Source of the DNA: Gordonia malaquae NBRC 108250
Lineage (GTDB): Bacteria; Actinomycetota; Actinomycetes; Mycobacteriales; Mycobacteriaceae
Direction of reading: 5' to 3'
NCBI RefSeq assembly: GCF_000344135.1
Contig: NZ_BAOP01000003.1
Span: forward strand, 1 to 64,000
Length of the DNA stretch: 64,000 nt
Below are positions 1-11,736 of the stretch, in pieces. The translations under genes and the position numbers were made by a program. Below the pieces are notes generated by a model. The model saw only the letters and a list, made by a program, of their open reading frames with translations. It made no database searches and had not been told where the DNA came from. Numbering within the stretch: position 1 is the stretch's first letter; each line of letters starts with the position of its first letter.

Positions 1-455
1 TTGTTCCAACAGATTTCGCTCATCTCTTTGAGTTGATTAGTCAAGGCGCCGAGGATGTCTTCGCGAGTCAGCGCGGATCGAATCCGCAGCGCATCCATCA
101 TCTTGAGATGTCCGAAGTAGATGAAGTGACTCGAATCGATCCTGCTGTCCACGATGGTCTTGAGATTCGGCTTGATTGCTGCCAACGAATACCCGCCGGC
201 GACCACCGCCAACGCGACAGACAGCGAGAGGAGCAACACTGAAATCGGTCCACTCGGGGCTAGTCGGCCGTCTTGACTGACGACGGCCGCTGCGATGCCT
301 AGGAACGCACCGTCGATCGCCAGTACGAAGGATGCCTTCTGGTCGACCGACGAGGTCCAGGTAAGTAGGGCGGAATGAATTCTCCAGGCCGTGTCGACCG
401 CTTGCGCATCGGAATGCGTCGTTTCATCGCCGTTGTTCTGCGGTTCTATAGCCAT
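1..455 (-). CDS. PycTM-like (DUF5706) membrane effector, partial at left edge
   Basis: The reading frame is open from an ATG at 455 to the window edge: 151 codons without a stop, with an in-frame TGA just upstream of the ATG. Visible features fit the Pycsar effector transmembrane domain (PF18967/DUF5706). There is an N-terminal AWRIHSALLTW helix, then a D-x-KAS motif leading into a first hydrophobic segment (about residues 43-57), a second (about 70-86), and a conserved YFGHL motif followed by an amphipathic helix ending the visible part. Family members are thought to damage the inner membrane on sensing cCMP or cUMP. Codon use (ATA, AGA, CTA, TTG) is less GC-biased than in neighbours, suggesting transfer. 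It lies 42 bp behind the DedA-like gene on the same strand. No cyclase is visible; it could lie beyond the edge. Family call is by eye. Confidence 0.72.
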   Translation of the reverse strand, partial: MAIEPQNNGDETTHSDAQAVDTAWRIHSALLTWTSSVDQKASFVLAIDGAFLGIAAAVVSQDGRLAPSGPISVLLLSLSVALAVVAGGYSLAAIKPNLKTIVDSRIDSSHFIYFGHLKMMDALRIRSALTREDILGALTNQLKEMSEICWN

Positions 456-497
456 CGTTTGTCAAGGCTAGAGGCTTGATTTCGGACCAATCAAGCC

Positions 498-1205
498 TCA
501 GGGGTTGATTGGCATCCTGGCGTCGACAATCAGTCCGATCACACCGACCGCGAACAGGCAGCCCGACAGCACGAGCATCATCGGGTTCGTCTTGCCTGTG
601 AGCGCGTCGCCGAGGAACACCACGGCGGCTGTGCCCGGGGCCGATCCGAGCACGGTGGCCGCCAGATACGGGCCGGGTCGGATCGAGGACAGGCCGGAGA
701 GATAATTCACAAGAGAGAACGGCGCCGCCGGAATCAGCCGAAGTGAGCCGACGGCGAACCATCCGCGTCGTTCGAGCCTGAGTTCGACAGTCTCGACCAC
801 CGGCTTGGCCAACCACGGCTGGACTCGTTCACGACCGAGGCGACGTGCCAGATGGAACGCGACGATCGCCGCAACGGTGGCCGCGGCGAGCGATCCGATG
901 AATCCGACCACCGGCCCGAACAGCACGCCGGACATCACGGTGAACGTGGATCGGGGGATCGGCCCTATCGTCACGACCGCGTATGCGACGAAGAACACGG
1001 CCACGAACCACGGGCCGAGTGTGTCGGACCAGCCACGGGCCTGGCCGATGGACGGCAGCGGCACAAAATACGCGCCGGCAAGAATGCCGACGACCACGAC
1101 GAGGCCGACTACGGCACGACCGGTCACCCGGCGTCGTTGTGCTGTGACCTCGGGAGAGACGGCGGGGGACGCCGATTGTGGTGAAGGCTGTGCATCAGGG
1201 CGCAT
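498..1205 (-). CDS. TVP38/TMEM64 (DedA-like, VTT domain) membrane protein
   Basis: A 235-residue polytopic membrane protein. After a short polar N-terminus, a first hydrophobic helix (about residues 29-46) leads to the VTT/SNARE-associated core with the GPIPRSTFTVMSGVLFGP segment. This is followed by a long glycine/alanine-rich helix and an R-L-GRERV cytoplasmic stretch. Such proteins are linked to lipid or small-molecule transport, but the substrate here is unknown. The frame stays open to 1559, but that extension overlaps mutA. The ATG at 1205 is preferred because a TAGAAT hexamer (1214-1219, minus strand) ends 8 nt before it, as in a leaderless transcript. It is divergent from mutA. Confidence 0.8.
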   Translation of the reverse strand: MRPDAQPSPQSASPAVSPEVTAQRRRVTGRAVVGLVVVVGILAGAYFVPLPSIGQARGWSDTLGPWFVAVFFVAYAVVTIGPIPRSTFTVMSGVLFGPVVGFIGSLAAATVAAIVAFHLARRLGRERVQPWLAKPVVETVELRLERRGWFAVGSLRLIPAAPFSLVNYLSGLSSIRPGPYLAATVLGSAPGTAAVVFLGDALTGKTNPMMLVLSGCLFAVGVIGLIVDARMPINP

Positions 1206-1239
1206 CAAGTGGGATTCTACGTCGTGGGTCACAGCCCGA

Positions 1240-1270
1240 TTGACCGCCCGAGCGATCGATCGGTTACTGT
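1240..1270 (+). promoter_or_regulatory. Candidate promoter of mutAB-meaB
   Basis: TTGACC at 1240-1245 is followed after 18-19 bp by TTACTG/TACTGT at 1264-1270, about 45 bp before the mutA start. The spacing is slightly longer than ideal, so this is a moderate candidate. Confidence 0.35.
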
Positions 1271-1314
1271 GCCTGTGACACGTTCCAATTCCCGTCAAAC
1301 GGAAGGCCCTGACC

Positions 1315-3201
1315 ATGACGGCAGGTGAGAAGCCGGTGGCCCCGGACCTCGACGACCAGTTGAACCAGGCGTACGACCGCTGGACGACGGCAGCCGCAGG
1401 GGTGCTGGCGAAGTCGGCTCGGGTGACGCCCGCCGAGTTGCCCGACACTCCCGAGGCGATGCTCTCGACGGACACCCGCGACGGTGTCGCCGTCCGCCCG
1501 CTGTACACACGGCGTGACGAGACCGCCGAGGTCGGCGCGCCGGGTTCGTTCCCATTCATCCGCGGCGCGGATCCCGCGCGCGACGTGACTCAGGGCTGGC
1601 GCGTCACCGAACGATTCGGCGACGACGACGTCGATGCGGCGTCGGTGAACGAGTCGATCCTCGACGCCGCCGCGAACGGCACCAGTGGTCTGTGGCTGTC
1701 CGTCGCCGCCGACGACCTCGCCGCCGCTCTGCAGGGCGTCTACCTCGATTTGATGCCGGTGACACTCGATGCAGGCGCGGACGGGCTGGCCGCGGCCCGC
1801 GCGTTCCTCGCAACACTCGACGCCGCTCCGGACGCACCCGAGACCGCGCCGACCACGGCCGCGACCACACACAGCCTCGGGCTGTCGCCGTACACCGCGC
1901 AGTTCTCGGGACGGCCGACAGTCGCCGCGGCAGATGCCGCAGCACTCGCCGCACAGGTCCCCGCAGGCGTCCGCACCTTCCGCGTGGACGGAACCGACTT
2001 CGCGCAAGCGGGGGCATCGAACGCGCAGGAGCTCGGACTTCTCGTGGCAGCTGCAGTTGCGCATGTCCGTGACGCCGTCGACGCCGGACTGGACACGGCA
2101 TCGGCCCTCGAGCAGATCACCTTCGCAGTGTCCGTCGACGACGACCAGTTCGCGGGCATCGCCAAGCTCCGTGCCCTTCGCACCGTCTGGGCGCGCGTCT
2201 CCGACGTCCTCGGCGCCCGGGAGTCCGGTGCCGCCATCACCCATGCGGTCACCGACCTCTCGATGTTCACTCAGCGCGACCCGTGGGTGAACATGCTGCG
2301 CAGCACCATCGCCGCGTTCGGCGCGGGAGTCGGCGGCGCCGACCAGGTGACCGTCCACACTTTCGACGCGGCGATTCCGCTCGACGCACGGACGTCGCGC
2401 ACGTCGTTCACCCGTCGCATCGCCCGCAACACCCAGCTTCTACTACTCGAAGAGTCGAACCTGGGTCGTGTCCTCGATCCGGCAGGCGGATCCTGGTACG
2501 TCGAGTCGTTGACGAGCGACCTCGCCGCAGCCGCGTGGGACGTCTTCACCGCGATCGAGAAGCAGGGCGGATACCTCGCGGCCCTCGAGTCCGGTGCGAT
2601 CAGCGATCAGGTCGAGGAAGCCCTCGCCGCTCGTGAGAAGGCCGTCGCACATCGCAAGGCGCCGATCACCGGTGTCAGCGAGTTCCCGAACCTGGGCGAG
2701 CCGACGCTGGCCGCAGGATCAGCTGATTCGGGCGACGTCCCGACGGCGACTCCGCGCCTCGCGCGCGTCGCACGACACTTCGAGGCACTCCGCGACCGCG
2801 CGGACACCGAGTCGACGCGGCCGAGTGTGCTGCTGCTTCCGCTCGGCTCCGTGGCCGAACACAACGGTCGGACCACGTTCGTCGCGAACCTGCTGGCGGC
2901 GGGTGGAATCGACGCGGTCAACCCCGGCCCGCTGAGCCCCGACACCGTCGGCGCCGCCGTCGCCGCCAACCCGGCGTCGATCGCTGTGCTGTGCGGAACC
3001 AAGGCGCGGTACGCCGACGAGGGCCCCGCCGCAGCCGATGCCGCCCGAGCCGCCGGAGTCGAGCGTGTCCTGCTCGCCGGACCTGAGCGTGAATGGCCCG
3101 CCGATTCCGGCATCGACGGTTCACTGCGGGTCGGCATCGACGCCGTCGCCGTTCTCACCGAACTGCTCGACTCCCTCACGACAGCCCGAGAAGGAGCGTG
3201 A
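1315..3201 (+). CDS. mutA: Methylmalonyl-CoA mutase, small (beta) subunit MutA
   Basis: A 628-residue protein matching the actinobacterial small subunit of methylmalonyl-CoA mutase, the non-catalytic partner of MutB. Together they interconvert succinyl-CoA and (R)-methylmalonyl-CoA with adenosylcobalamin, in propionate and odd-chain or branched lipid metabolism. The N-terminal (alpha/beta)8 domain has VRPLYTRRD and FPFIRG segments paralleled in MutB. The C-terminal Rossmann-like region lacks the D-x-H-x-x-G cobalamin-binding motif, as expected for this subunit. mutB begins 5 bp after the stop with AAGGAG between, so translation is probably coupled. The ATG at 1315 follows a GGAAGG-like ribosome site. 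Confidence 0.95.
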   Translation: MTAGEKPVAPDLDDQLNQAYDRWTTAAAGVLAKSARVTPAELPDTPEAMLSTDTRDGVAVRPLYTRRDETAEVGAPGSFPFIRGADPARDVTQGWRVTERFGDDDVDAASVNESILDAAANGTSGLWLSVAADDLAAALQGVYLDLMPVTLDAGADGLAAARAFLATLDAAPDAPETAPTTAATTHSLGLSPYTAQFSGRPTVAAADAAALAAQVPAGVRTFRVDGTDFAQAGASNAQELGLLVAAAVAHVRDAVDAGLDTASALEQITFAVSVDDDQFAGIAKLRALRTVWARVSDVLGARESGAAITHAVTDLSMFTQRDPWVNMLRSTIAAFGAGVGGADQVTVHTFDAAIPLDARTSRTSFTRRIARNTQLLLLEESNLGRVLDPAGGSWYVESLTSDLAAAAWDVFTAIEKQGGYLAALESGAISDQVEEALAAREKAVAHRKAPITGVSEFPNLGEPTLAAGSADSGDVPTATPRLARVARHFEALRDRADTESTRPSVLLLPLGSVAEHNGRTTFVANLLAAGGIDAVNPGPLSPDTVGAAVAANPASIAVLCGTKARYADEGPAAADAARAAGVERVLLAGPEREWPADSGIDGSLRVGIDAVAVLTELLDSLTTAREGA

Positions 3202-3206
3202 ATCCC

Positions 3207-5443
<2,237 letters not shown>

Positions 5444-5447
<4 letters not shown>

Positions 5448-6442
5448 GTCCCGCAGGTGCCCGTAAGCCAGTGGATGTCGAAGCCTTGGCCGAAGGCGTC
5501 CTCGCCGGGCGGCGTGCCGACCTCGCGAGGGCGATCACGCTGGTGGAGTCCACCCGCACCGACCACCGCGAGGCGGCGCAGCGTCTGCTTCTGCAGTTGA
5601 CGCCGCACGCCGGGAAGTCGTTCCGGGTCGGCATCACCGGTGTCCCCGGAGTCGGGAAGTCGACGACGATCGAAGCGCTCGGCATGCACTTGATCTCGCT
5701 GGGACACAAGGTGGCGGTGCTGGCCGTCGACCCGTCGTCGACTCGGACGCGCGGGTCGATCCTCGGTGACAAGACTCGGATGGGTCAGCTCTCGGCGGCG
5801 CCGGAAGCGTATGTCCGGCCGTCGCCCACGTCGGGCACACTCGGCGGTGTCACCAAGGCGACGCGCGAGACGATCGTCCTCGTCGAGGCTGCGGGCTACG
5901 ACGTGGTGCTCGTCGAAACGGTCGGCGTCGGTCAGTCGGAGGTCAGCGTCGCCAACATGGTGGACACATTCACCTTCCTGACGCTGGCCCGGACCGGCGA
6001 TTCGCTGCAGGGCATCAAGAAGGGTGTGCTCGAACTCGCGGAGATCGTCGTCGTCAACAAAGCCGACGGCAAGCACATCAACGAGGCGCGTGGCGCGGCC
6101 CGCGAACTGCGGAACGCGTTGGGCTTCATCTACCCGCACGATGCTCTCTGGACACCGCCCGTCCTCACGATGAGCGCCATCGAGAAGACGGGCGTCGACG
6201 ATTTCTGGAACTCCATCCTCAAGCACCGCGGCGTGCTGACCGAGGCGGGCCAGTTCGATCGGCGCCGCGCGAATCAGCAGGTGGACTGGATGTGGACGAT
6301 GGTCCGCGAGTCCGTTCTGCACCGTATCGAGTCGGCTTCCGATGTCCGAGCGGCCCGCGCCGAGGTCGAAGCCGGTGTCCTCGACGGGACTCTGACTCCG
6401 ACGCTCGCCGCCGAGCAGATCGTCCGCGCCGCCGGCTTCTGA
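5444..6442 (+). CDS. meaB: Methylmalonyl-CoA mutase-associated GTPase MeaB
   Basis: A 332-residue G3E-family P-loop GTPase (MeaB/ArgK). GVPGVGKST forms Walker A at residues 66-74. The later [16 protein letters not shown] and NKADG motifs are the remaining nucleotide-binding and switch elements. MeaB gates delivery of intact adenosylcobalamin to MutB and protects the mutase from inactivation. The old ArgK arginine-transport-kinase name is a misannotation for this family. It starts inside the mutB stop codon (ATGA), so expression is coupled to the mutase. The C-terminal helical extension (about residues 270-332) is the dimerisation region. Confidence 0.96.
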
Positions 6443-6544
6443 CATCCCTCCTGCTCCTCGACGCTGCGCTCCTGCCCTGTTCCTTGACGCTGCACTCCTG
6501 CCCTGCTCCTTGAGCGAGCGAAGCGAGTCGAAAGGTCGGACGGT
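6443..6544. repeat. Intergenic dispersed repeat between convergent genes
   Basis: This stretch separates meaB from the convergent phosphonate permease. It contains imperfect direct copies of a ctcctgccctg-tccttgacgctgc unit (about 6448-6500), followed by a TTGAGCGAGCGAAGCGAGTC segment (about 6512-6531). A close variant of that last segment recurs as an inverted pair at 16835-16931. It looks like a small dispersed actinobacterial repeat and may act in transcription termination. Confidence 0.6.
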
Positions 6545-7342
6545 TCAGCGGACCTGGGCGCGGGAGCGAATCCGGCCGAGGACACCGAGGATCACCACGG
6601 TCACGAGTACCAACAGCAAGGTGTTCGCCGCGGCGGTGAACAGTTCACCGCGGTCGGATTGCGTGAAGATCGTCACCGGGAGGGTGCGCCACGAACCTGG
6701 GTAGACCATGATGGTCGCTCCGAGTTCGCCCATGCACAGCGCCAACGAGAGGCCGGCAGCGGCGGCGATGGCCGGGGCGAGCAGCGGAAGGGTCACGCGC
6801 AACAAGATCCGGGCGCCGGATGCTCCGAGAGAGCCCGCTACTTGGTCGAGCGCAGGGTCGAGCGACTTCGCCGCGGCCGATACCATCGAGAACGCGAACG
6901 ACAGCACCAGCAAGGCCTGGACCAGAATCACGATCGACGCGGTGCCGTTCAACACGATCGGCGGCCGTGAGAAGGCGATGAGGACGGCAAGACCGATCAC
7001 CACCGAAGGGACCGCGACCGGAAGGTGATAGGCGGCGTCGAGCAGACTCCGCAGCCGCGGCGGGGCCTTGCGGACGGCCAGCGCCGCCCACGTGCCGACG
7101 GCGACGGCGATCGCCGACGCGATGATCGCGGTCTGCACCGACACGGCGACGCTCTCGGCGTTCTCGGCCGACAGAACGTCGGACACGTGCGCCGTGGTCC
7201 ACGCAGTCGGCAGGACTGAGGTCCACGAATCCGCGAACGCGGTGATGGCGGTGACGGCGATCGGCGCGACGATCAACACGCCGACGGCGAGGAGGAAGAT
7301 CAGCCAGATGAGCGCTCTCGACGAGCGGCTGCGGACGAGCAT
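6545..7342 (-). CDS. 2-aminoethylphosphonate-type ABC transporter permease (PhnV-like)
   Basis: A 265-residue inner-membrane permease with about six transmembrane helices and a BPD_transp_1 fold. The cytoplasmic EAA-like loop (SLGASGARILLRVTLPLLAP, about residues 174-193) would contact the ATPase. It is the last gene of a leftward operon and starts 4 bp after the stop of the paired permease. The cargo call comes from context: the binding protein resembles PhnS, and phosphonatase-like and oxidoreductase genes flank the operon. Iron, spermidine or thiamine cannot be excluded from sequence alone. Confidence 0.75.
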   Translation of the reverse strand: MLVRSRSSRALIWLIFLLAVGVLIVAPIAVTAITAFADSWTSVLPTAWTTAHVSDVLSAENAESVAVSVQTAIIASAIAVAVGTWAALAVRKAPPRLRSLLDAAYHLPVAVPSVVIGLAVLIAFSRPPIVLNGTASIVILVQALLVLSFAFSMVSAAAKSLDPALDQVAGSLGASGARILLRVTLPLLAPAIAAAAGLSLALCMGELGATIMVYPGSWRTLPVTIFTQSDRGELFTAAANTLLLVLVTVVILGVLGRIRSRAQVR

Positions 7343-7345
7343 GGG

Positions 7346-8224
7346 TCAGGCTCCCGTCGTGTCGAACCGGCGCACGACGGCCCGGTAGAGCAGGTAGGCG
7401 CTCAGTGAGAGCGCGAGCTGAATTGTCGCCAGCACCGCAGCGGTCGCGAAGTCGGAACCGACGATGGAGGTCGTGTAGATCAGCATGGGCAGGGTCGTCA
7501 CGTCTTTTGCACCGGTGAAGAGGACGATGCCGAATTCGTTGAGCGTCAGCAGAAACACGAGTGACGCAGCGGCAGCGAGAGCGGGCCAGACCGCAGGCAG
7601 AATCACTCGGGCCGCGATCCGCAGCGGGCCGGCGCCGAGCGAGGACGCAACGTCGATCTGCGCGCTCGGGAACTGGCTGAACGCCGCGAGCAACGGCCGG
7701 ACGACAAACGGGGTGTAGAAGGCGATCATCGCCAGGACGACGCCGATCACCGAACTCATGAAGGTGAACCGATGCCCGGTGCTCGACGACACGACGCCGA
7801 CGGGCCCGAACAGGACTCCCAGCGCCAGCGGAATGAGGAACGACGGCAGGGAGACCACGGCCTCGATCACCCGCACCACGAACCGCGATCCGACGAACGG
7901 GATGAAGGCGAGCACAAACGCGACGAAGGTTCCGACGATCACGCAGCCGACGGTGGACAGTGCCGCGATCTCGAGGGTCCGCGCGAACGCCTTCTGCACG
8001 GCGCCGTCCGCGAGGGCGTTCGACCAGGTCTGCGTGCCGACATAGTTGTCGTCGCGGTCGGTGAACGATCGGGAGACGGCCAGTGCCAGTGGGTACCCGA
8101 GGCTCGCGATCAACACCACGAGTGGTCCGACGAGCACGGCGATCCGCGTGACTCGGGCGAGAGCGAGGCGAGGTGCAGCGGTTCTGACCACCGCGCTCCT
8201 GGAGGGTGCGACAGCGGTGCTCAT
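7346..8224 (-). CDS. 2-aminoethylphosphonate-type ABC transporter permease (PhnU-like)
   Basis: A permease of 292 residues with about six membrane helices and the EAA-like loop SLGAGPLRIAARVILPAVWP. Start options are ATG 8224 and the codon before it, GTG 8227. The ATG overlaps the stop of the upstream ATPase gene (TGATG), giving typical coupled translation. It pairs with the second permease gene 3 bp downstream to form the heterodimeric channel of the importer. Substrate assignment follows the operon context. Confidence 0.75.
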   Translation of the reverse strand: MSTAVAPSRSAVVRTAAPRLALARVTRIAVLVGPLVVLIASLGYPLALAVSRSFTDRDDNYVGTQTWSNALADGAVQKAFARTLEIAALSTVGCVIVGTFVAFVLAFIPFVGSRFVVRVIEAVVSLPSFLIPLALGVLFGPVGVVSSSTGHRFTFMSSVIGVVLAMIAFYTPFVVRPLLAAFSQFPSAQIDVASSLGAGPLRIAARVILPAVWPALAAAASLVFLLTLNEFGIVLFTGAKDVTTLPMLIYTTSIVGSDFATAAVLATIQLALSLSAYLLYRAVVRRFDTTGA

Positions 8225-9378
8225 CACGCGCTCTTGTCTGCCGGAACCATGTGGACGTCGTGTGGCGCCACGTCGACGAACAGGCGTTCACCGGGTTCGG
8301 GAGCGCGGTCGAGGACGGGCACGTCGACTCCGAGTCGCTGGTCGGTGGCCACGATCCGGACACGGACGTGTCGCGTGGACCCCCGCCACTGGACGTCGTC
8401 GACTTCGACCTCGAAACCGTTCTCTGGCGGCACACTGGTGAAGCGCCAGGCCCACGGACGGACGGCGAGCGCGACATGGCGGTCCGCCGCCACCCCGTCG
8501 ACACTGCGGGCGCGCACGGGCAGACCTCCGTGATCGAGTACTCCGATCTCGCCGGCGGCGATGTCCGTGGTCGCGCGCACCGGGAGGATGTCGGCGCCAC
8601 CGAGGAACGTCGCCGCGAACTCGCTCGGCGGGCGGTGGAAGAGACGGTCGGCGGTGTCGATCGACTCGAGCCTCGCGTTGCGCATCAGGGCGATCCGGTC
8701 GGCGAGAGCGAGTGCCTCCGCTTGATCGTGAGTGACGTGCACGATCGCCACGTCAGGCAGGTCTCGGCGCAGTTGCTGCAATTCGATCAGCATGTCCTGT
8801 CGAAGACGGGTGTCCAGGGCCGACAGCGGCTCGTCGAGTAGAAGGAGATCGGGACGTCCAGCGAGGGCCCTCGCGATGGCGACGCGCTGCTGCTGACCGC
8901 CGGACAGTTCTCGGGGGAGACGGTCGGCGTAGGAGAACATGCCGACCATGCGGAGGACTTCGTCCACTCGCGGTTTGATCTCGGCGCGTGGAGTGCGCCG
9001 AGCCTGGAGACCGAACGCGACGTTCTTCCGGACCGTCATGTGCGGGAACAGCGCGTACTGCTGGACGACGAATCCGACGCCGCGGGCCGACGGCGGGAGC
9101 GCCGTCACGTCTCGGCCGTCGATCTCGACACGTCCGGAGACGACGTTCTCGAAACCGGCGATCGCTTTGAGGGCCGTCGACTTCCCCGAACCCGACGGGC
9201 CGAGAAGGGCGAGCGTCTCGCCTCGAGCGACCTCGAAGGAGCAGTCCTGCAGGGCGACCGTCTTCCCGTAGGCGACGGACACGGAACTCATTCGGACAGC
9301 GGGAACCACACCCGTCGCCGCATGACTCGCTTCGGTGCTCGCTGCGGTCCGGCGTGCGCGTCCGGTCTCCATGCTCAC
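8224..9378 (-). CDS. ABC transporter ATP-binding protein (PhnT-like)
   Basis: A 384-residue ATPase of the importer. Walker A is GPSGSGKST at residues 60-68. The signature LSGGQQQR is followed by LLLLDEPLSALD (Walker B) and the H-loop VHVTHDQAE. The C-terminal 130 residues form a TOBE/OB-like regulatory domain, as in PhnT, PotA and FbpC. The GTG start at 9378 overlaps the stop of the binding-protein gene (GTGA). An ATG two codons later at 9372 is an alternative. The alanine- and threonine-rich N-terminus (about 25 residues) precedes the fold and may be shorter in reality. Confidence 0.82.
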   Translation of the reverse strand: MSMETGRARRTAASTEASHAATGVVPAVRMSSVSVAYGKTVALQDCSFEVARGETLALLGPSGSGKSTALKAIAGFENVVSGRVEIDGRDVTALPPSARGVGFVVQQYALFPHMTVRKNVAFGLQARRTPRAEIKPRVDEVLRMVGMFSYADRLPRELSGGQQQRVAIARALAGRPDLLLLDEPLSALDTRLRQDMLIELQQLRRDLPDVAIVHVTHDQAEALALADRIALMRNARLESIDTADRLFHRPPSEFAATFLGGADILPVRATTDIAAGEIGVLDHGGLPVRARSVDGVAADRHVALAVRPWAWRFTSVPPENGFEVEVDDVQWRGSTRHVRVRIVATDQRLGVDVPVLDRAPEPGERLFVDVAPHDVHMVPADKSA

Positions 9379-10415
9379 TGCCCGGTCGCCTTGTTGTAGG
9401 CGTCGACCAGCGCGTCGAATCGGTTGTTCACATCGGTCCAGTCCGGGGACCAGACGTCGACGCCTGCGAGGGCCTTGGTGATGGCGTCGACGTTCGGGCC
9501 GGTGGCGTTGACGTCGGTGCGTGCTGAGATGCCGAACGCATCGGGTGCGAGGGACTTCTGGGCGTCGACCGACATCAGGAAGTCGATGAGCTTCTGTGCG
9601 TTGTCGGCGTGCGGCGCCTTAGCGGCCTTGCCCATGAAGTAGGGGAGAGCAAGGGTGGTGCGCTTGCCGTCCGGGCCCTTGGGGGCGAACGTCTCGTAGG
9701 CCATCTTGTCGTTGGCGATCGCCGCGAGGGCCATCTGGACGTCGCTGTTGGCCACGGACAGCTCGCCGGTGCTGACCTTCGGCCCCAGTTTTCCGGTGGA
9801 CGCCGACGGGCCGACGTTGTTGGCCTGGAGCTCAGCGAGGAAGTCCAAGCCCTGCTGCTCGCCGAACACGTGCTGGACCAGGAGGAGCAGGGCTGTGCCG
9901 TCGCCCGCCTGTCCGGGTGTCGAGTACTGGAGGCGCTGCTTGAAACGCGGATCGAGGAGATCGTTCCACGACTCCGGCTTCGGATCGACGGTGGTGCCGC
10001 GGATCATCGTGAAGTAGTTGTTCGCGAGCGACACGTAGTGACCGTTGGCGGCCTTGGCGGTGGCGGGCAGCTTGTCGACGCCCGCGGGTGTGGTCTCGCC
10101 GATGACGCCCTTCTTGTCGGCCTGCTGGATGAACGGGGGAAGGGTCACCAGCACGTCCATCTGCGGGTTCGACTTCTCTTTGTCGGCGCGGGAGACGACC
10201 TCACCCGATCCGCCCTCGACGTAGTTGACCTTGATGCCGGTCTTGGCTTCGAAGGCCTTGAACTGCGGGGTGTACCAGTCGGCCAGGCCGTCGGCGCTGT
10301 ACAGGGTGACGGTGTTCGGATCATCCGAGCTGCCGCCGGTGCCGCCGCAGGCCGCGACGGATGCGAGGGAGACGGCGGCGACCGCGACGGTCGCGGCCTT
10401 CAGATAGCGCTTCAT
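9375..10415 (-). CDS. 2-aminoethylphosphonate-type substrate-binding lipoprotein (PhnS-like)
   Basis: A 346-residue periplasmic-binding-protein-like lipoprotein. The signal peptide (residues 1-23) ends in a VAAC-G lipobox, so Cys23 would be lipidated. The mature part is an extracellular solute-binding family 1/6 fold with TVTLYSADGLADW near the start and repeated aromatic and glycine loops that could bind an anionic ligand. GAAGGA precedes the ATG. It lies between the FAD oxidoreductase and the ATPase genes and has its own 48-bp leader. The AEP assignment is inferred from family resemblance and neighbours; related proteins bind ferric iron. Confidence 0.75.
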   Translation of the reverse strand: MKRYLKAATVAVAAVSLASVAACGGTGGSSDDPNTVTLYSADGLADWYTPQFKAFEAKTGIKVNYVEGGSGEVVSRADKEKSNPQMDVLVTLPPFIQQADKKGVIGETTPAGVDKLPATAKAANGHYVSLANNYFTMIRGTTVDPKPESWNDLLDPRFKQRLQYSTPGQAGDGTALLLLVQHVFGEQQGLDFLAELQANNVGPSASTGKLGPKVSTGELSVANSDVQMALAAIANDKMAYETFAPKGPDGKRTTLALPYFMGKAAKAPHADNAQKLIDFLMSVDAQKSLAPDAFGISARTDVNATGPNVDAITKALAGVDVWSPDWTDVNNRFDALVDAYNKATGQ

Positions 10416-10463
10416 GGGAGTCCTTCGAGGTGTTGTGGAGTGGGTTGTGCGGGGGAATAGGGG

Positions 10464-11591
10464 TCAGACGAGTTCGCCTGCGACGTGCCGGGCTGCGAGT
10501 TCGAGCCCGACAGTCATGCCGACGCCGGTGGTGACCGAGCAGGCACGGACGCCTGGCGCGAGTTCTGCGGTCAGGTACGGGCCGCCGGGGCGGGACGCGT
10601 ACACGCCCTGCCAGCGGCCGATGACAGTGAGATCGGTGCCGAGGATCGTCTCGACCTCGTGGACGATGAGGTCGGCGACCCGCTCGTCGAGGAACGGGTC
10701 GAGGGTGCGGTCGAGATGATGGGAGTCGCCGATGAGGAGCGATCCGTCGGGTCGCTGGGTGAACATGATGTTCGTGTCGGCGGCTCGCAGGTCGGGTCGG
10801 TCGTCGTCGATCCGCGTGGCGAGTGCTCGGACGGCCGTCGTCTCGGCGAAAGCGCCATAGCGTAGGAACGACGTCGCGGTCAGGACGGCCGAGTTCACAC
10901 GGAAGCCCGGGTCGGCCACCTGGAGCATGGACAGACCGCAGCGATGCACGTCGTGCTCCTCGGCGACCACCGGCGCGGTGTAGTCCAGGTCGTGCCCCAC
11001 GCACACGAAGACCCGTGCCGCGCGTATCTGGCCGCGGGAGGTGCGGATGCGGACGTCGCCGTCGGTCGCGTCGTCGACGCCGAGGTACGAGGTGTTCCAG
11101 CGGAACTCGACGTCGTCGCGCGCGGAGAGCCATGCCGCCACGGCAGGCGCCGTGGTGCGCGGGTCCACCCGGAGGTCGTCGAGGAGGAGGGCGCCACCGA
11201 CCACGTCGTCCGCACCCGCTCCGCCCAGGGCTTCGCGAGTCGTGTTCGCGTCGATCGGTGACACGCTGTCGCGTGTGGACGCGAGCTCGTCGAGCACCGC
11301 CATCTCGTCAGCTGCGCGGGCCACGCCGAGACCGGCCTGCGTCCGGACGGCAACTCCCGCCCTGGTGGCGAGGTTCAGCCAGCGTTCCCGGCTGCCCACG
11401 GCCAGATCGCGCAGTTCGCCAGTCTGCCCGGTCACGCAGATGTGCCCGAAGTTGCGGACCGAGGCGCCGACCGGGCGACGGTCGCGGTCGATCACGATGA
11501 CGCTGTTCCCGGCATCGGCTGCGGCCAGTGCATGGCCGAGGCCGACGATGCCCGCTCCTACGACGAGTACGTCGCATTCGTTGTGGCTCAC
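10464..11591 (-). CDS. FAD-dependent oxidoreductase of phosphonate cluster (TIGR03364-like)
   Basis: A protein of about 375 residues in the DAO/glycine-oxidase superfamily. VLVVGAGIVGLGHA is the N-terminal dinucleotide-binding GxGxxG motif, followed by the ID acidic end of strand beta2. The TIGR03364 subfamily is found with phosphonate transporters and phosphonatase-like hydrolases and is thought to oxidise an aminoalkylphosphonate amine. No PLP transaminase (PhnW) is present here, so this enzyme is the likeliest source of the aldehyde. The GTG at 11591 is chosen because the protein then begins 5 residues before the FAD strand. A TTG at 11627 would add 12 residues. Confidence 0.75.
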   Translation of the reverse strand: MSHNECDVLVVGAGIVGLGHALAAADAGNSVIVIDRDRRPVGASVRNFGHICVTGQTGELRDLAVGSRERWLNLATRAGVAVRTQAGLGVARAADEMAVLDELASTRDSVSPIDANTTREALGGAGADDVVGGALLLDDLRVDPRTTAPAVAAWLSARDDVEFRWNTSYLGVDDATDGDVRIRTSRGQIRAARVFVCVGHDLDYTAPVVAEEHDVHRCGLSMLQVADPGFRVNSAVLTATSFLRYGAFAETTAVRALATRIDDDRPDLRAADTNIMFTQRPDGSLLIGDSHHLDRTLDPFLDERVADLIVHEVETILGTDLTVIGRWQGVYASRPGGPYLTAELAPGVRACSVTTGVGMTVGLELAARHVAGELV

Positions 11592-11640
11592 GCCGAGGAG
11601 TTCACCGCTGGACGCAAGTCTCCGCAACCGCTGGACGCAG

Positions 11641-11656
11641 TTGTATGTACAAGTTC
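11641..11656. promoter_or_regulatory. Candidate GntR operator, site 1
   Basis: A TTGTA-TG-TACAA palindrome at 11641-11652 lies about 50 bp before the FAD oxidoreductase start. Read on the minus strand it contains ACTTGTA, which recurs on the plus strand at 11737-11743 beside the GntR promoter. Two facing copies between divergent genes suit binding by the GntR/UTRA regulator encoded next door. Confidence 0.5.
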
Positions 11657-11736
11657 TGAATCAGTTCACCGACTGTTTCATATGGTCTTGATCGTTCATC
11701 GTTCGTTCATTCGCTGGATCAGACGAATGGCGTTTG

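Noticed and set aside
1..1205. A complete Pycsar operon
   Set aside because: No cyclase is visible in the window; only the effector-like gene can be supported.
498..1559. Longer 353-residue version of the TVP38-like protein
   Set aside because: The extra N-terminus overlaps mutA and its promoter and looks non-coding; a leaderless ATG at 1205 fits better.
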